Positions 5,858 through 6,594 of a stretch of DNA of 6,594 nt are shown here, one piece after another. Position 1 is the stretch's first letter, and each line of letters begins with the position of its first letter. The DNA comes from a bacterium (GTDB taxonomy: Bacteria; SZUA-79; Acidulodesulfobacterales; Acidulodesulfobacteraceae): positions 1-6,594 of the forward strand of contig JAJYZM010000061.1 of the NCBI GenBank assembly GCA_021799935.1, in the 5' to 3' direction. Under the pieces are notes generated by a model, which had not been told where the DNA came from, searched no databases, and saw only the letters and a list, made by a program, of their open reading frames with translations. Both the position numbers and the translations under genes were made by a program.

Positions 5858-6594
5858 TTAAATTTTATGTTGAATTAGGTAGTAGAGCAAGGTTCTGGTT
5901 CCGACCCCGGTGCCTCCCTTGGGGTTATAAGTGAAGCCCGTTTTTGTAAAAGCCGGACCCGCTATGTCGATGTGGCACCATTTAATTTTATCCGGCACGA
6001 ATTCTTCGAGAAACATTCCGGCCGTAATAGCACCGCCGTATCTGTTTCCAACGTTTTTTAAATCCGCTATTGGACTTGAAAGTTTTTCTTTCATATTATC
6101 GTCGAAAGGCAGTTCCCACATCCTTTCGCCTGAAATACGGCTTACCGATATAATATTATTTATCAAATCTTTATCGTTGCCCATAACGCCCGAAGTATAT
6201 TCTCCGAGCGCAATCACGCATGCCCCGGTTAGAGTCGCAAGGTCTATTATTTCATCTACTTCCAGATTGGAGGCAAATGTTAAAGCATCGGCAAGGGTCA
6301 GCCTGCCTTCGGCGTCGGTATTTTCTATCTCGATAGTTTTTCCGTTAAGCGCCTTAACCACATCGTCAGGTCTCTGCGCCCCGCCGTCCGGCATATTTTC
6401 ACATGCGGCTATAATGCCGTGAACCTCTAAATTTATATCGAAATCTTTAATGTATTTCATTATTCCGAGAACTGCGCACGCTCCGGATTTATCCGATTTC
6501 ATGGTCGTCATAAAGTCCGCCGGTTTTAAAGAAAGGCCTCCGCTGTCGAAAGTTATCCCCTTGCCGATAATCGCAATTTTTTTATTTTTTTTAT
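5858..6594 (-). CDS. pepA: Leucyl aminopeptidase (M17 family), C-terminal catalytic part, 5' end outside window
   Basis: A cytosolic two-metal aminopeptidase that releases N-terminal residues, with a role in peptide turnover. The frame is open to the right edge, so the gene starts beyond it. A Met at 6509-6511 lies inside the active-site region and is not the true start. The visible 244 residues are the catalytic domain. GKGITFDSGG near the start holds the family's metal-binding lysine and aspartate. MKSDKSGA supplies another aspartate. NMPDGGAQRPDD and NTDAEGR follow, the latter with the metal-binding Asp and Glu and the catalytic Arg. IATLTGACVIALG and DIAGPAF lie downstream. All expected metal ligands in this part are present. 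Its stop is about 350 bases from nuoA on the same strand, with a repeat-like element between, so co-transcription with nuo is not evident. Confidence 0.95.
   Translation of the reverse strand, partial: KKNKKIAIIGKGITFDSGGLSLKPADFMTTMKSDKSGACAVLGIMKYIKDFDINLEVHGIIAACENMPDGGAQRPDDVVKALNGKTIEIENTDAEGRLTLADALTFASNLEVDEIIDLATLTGACVIALGEYTSGVMGNDKDLINNIISVSRISGERMWELPFDDNMKEKLSSPIADLKNVGNRYGGAITAGMFLEEFVPDKIKWCHIDIAGPAFTKTGFTYNPKGGTGVGTRTLLYYLIQHKI

Noticed and set aside
5931..6422. Plus-strand open frame of 163 codons
   Set aside because: It is a long shadow opposite the conserved pepA catalytic region, with no family features of its own.
5858..6511. pepA read as a complete 217-residue gene from the Met at 6509-6511
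   Set aside because: The frame continues upstream without a stop to the edge, and the metal-binding GKGITFDSGG segment lies before that Met, so the true start is outside the window.

Overview
The window is AT-rich bacterial DNA, and every gene I can support lies on the minus strand. From right to left it holds the 3' part of a leucyl aminopeptidase gene (pepA, 5' end outside the window), a structured gap of about 350 bases, and the front of a respiratory complex I operon: nuoA, nuoB, nuoC, nuoD, a composite flavoprotein gene, and a nuoG-like gene that runs off the left edge. No tRNA, rRNA, CRISPR array or transposase gene is visible.

The most notable gene is at 907-2811. A standard operon would have nuoE and nuoF after nuoD. 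Here there is one 634-residue protein that keeps only the C-terminal 4Fe-4S domain of NuoF and joins it to a complete GltD-type FAD/NAD(P)H oxidoreductase. The next gene encodes the Fe-S-rich N-terminus of NuoG. This pairing resembles the SfrB/SfrA (NADPH:Fe(III) reductase) arrangement described from Geobacter, but here it is embedded in a nuo operon. The inference is a complex I whose usual NADH-oxidising NuoE/NuoF module is replaced by a GltD-like one, perhaps using NADPH. NuoA (membrane), NuoB (N2 cluster), NuoC and NuoD (quinone site) all look intact in their key residues.

The 5512-5857 gap contains two things. Next to nuoA is a candidate promoter whose spacer is largely a perfect 18-bp palindrome overlapping a 14-bp perfect tandem repeat. 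Further upstream is an element of about 175 bp (5626-5800) bounded by imperfect 12-bp inverted repeats. It contains a series of hairpins, including two 37-nt hairpins of the same architecture but different stem sequence. It looks like a MITE- or REP-like non-coding element.

Separate nuoC and nuoD genes, low GC and an SfrAB-like module would fit Desulfobacterota (former Deltaproteobacteria) or a related lineage of anaerobes. This is inference from gene content only, and I cannot assign a species.
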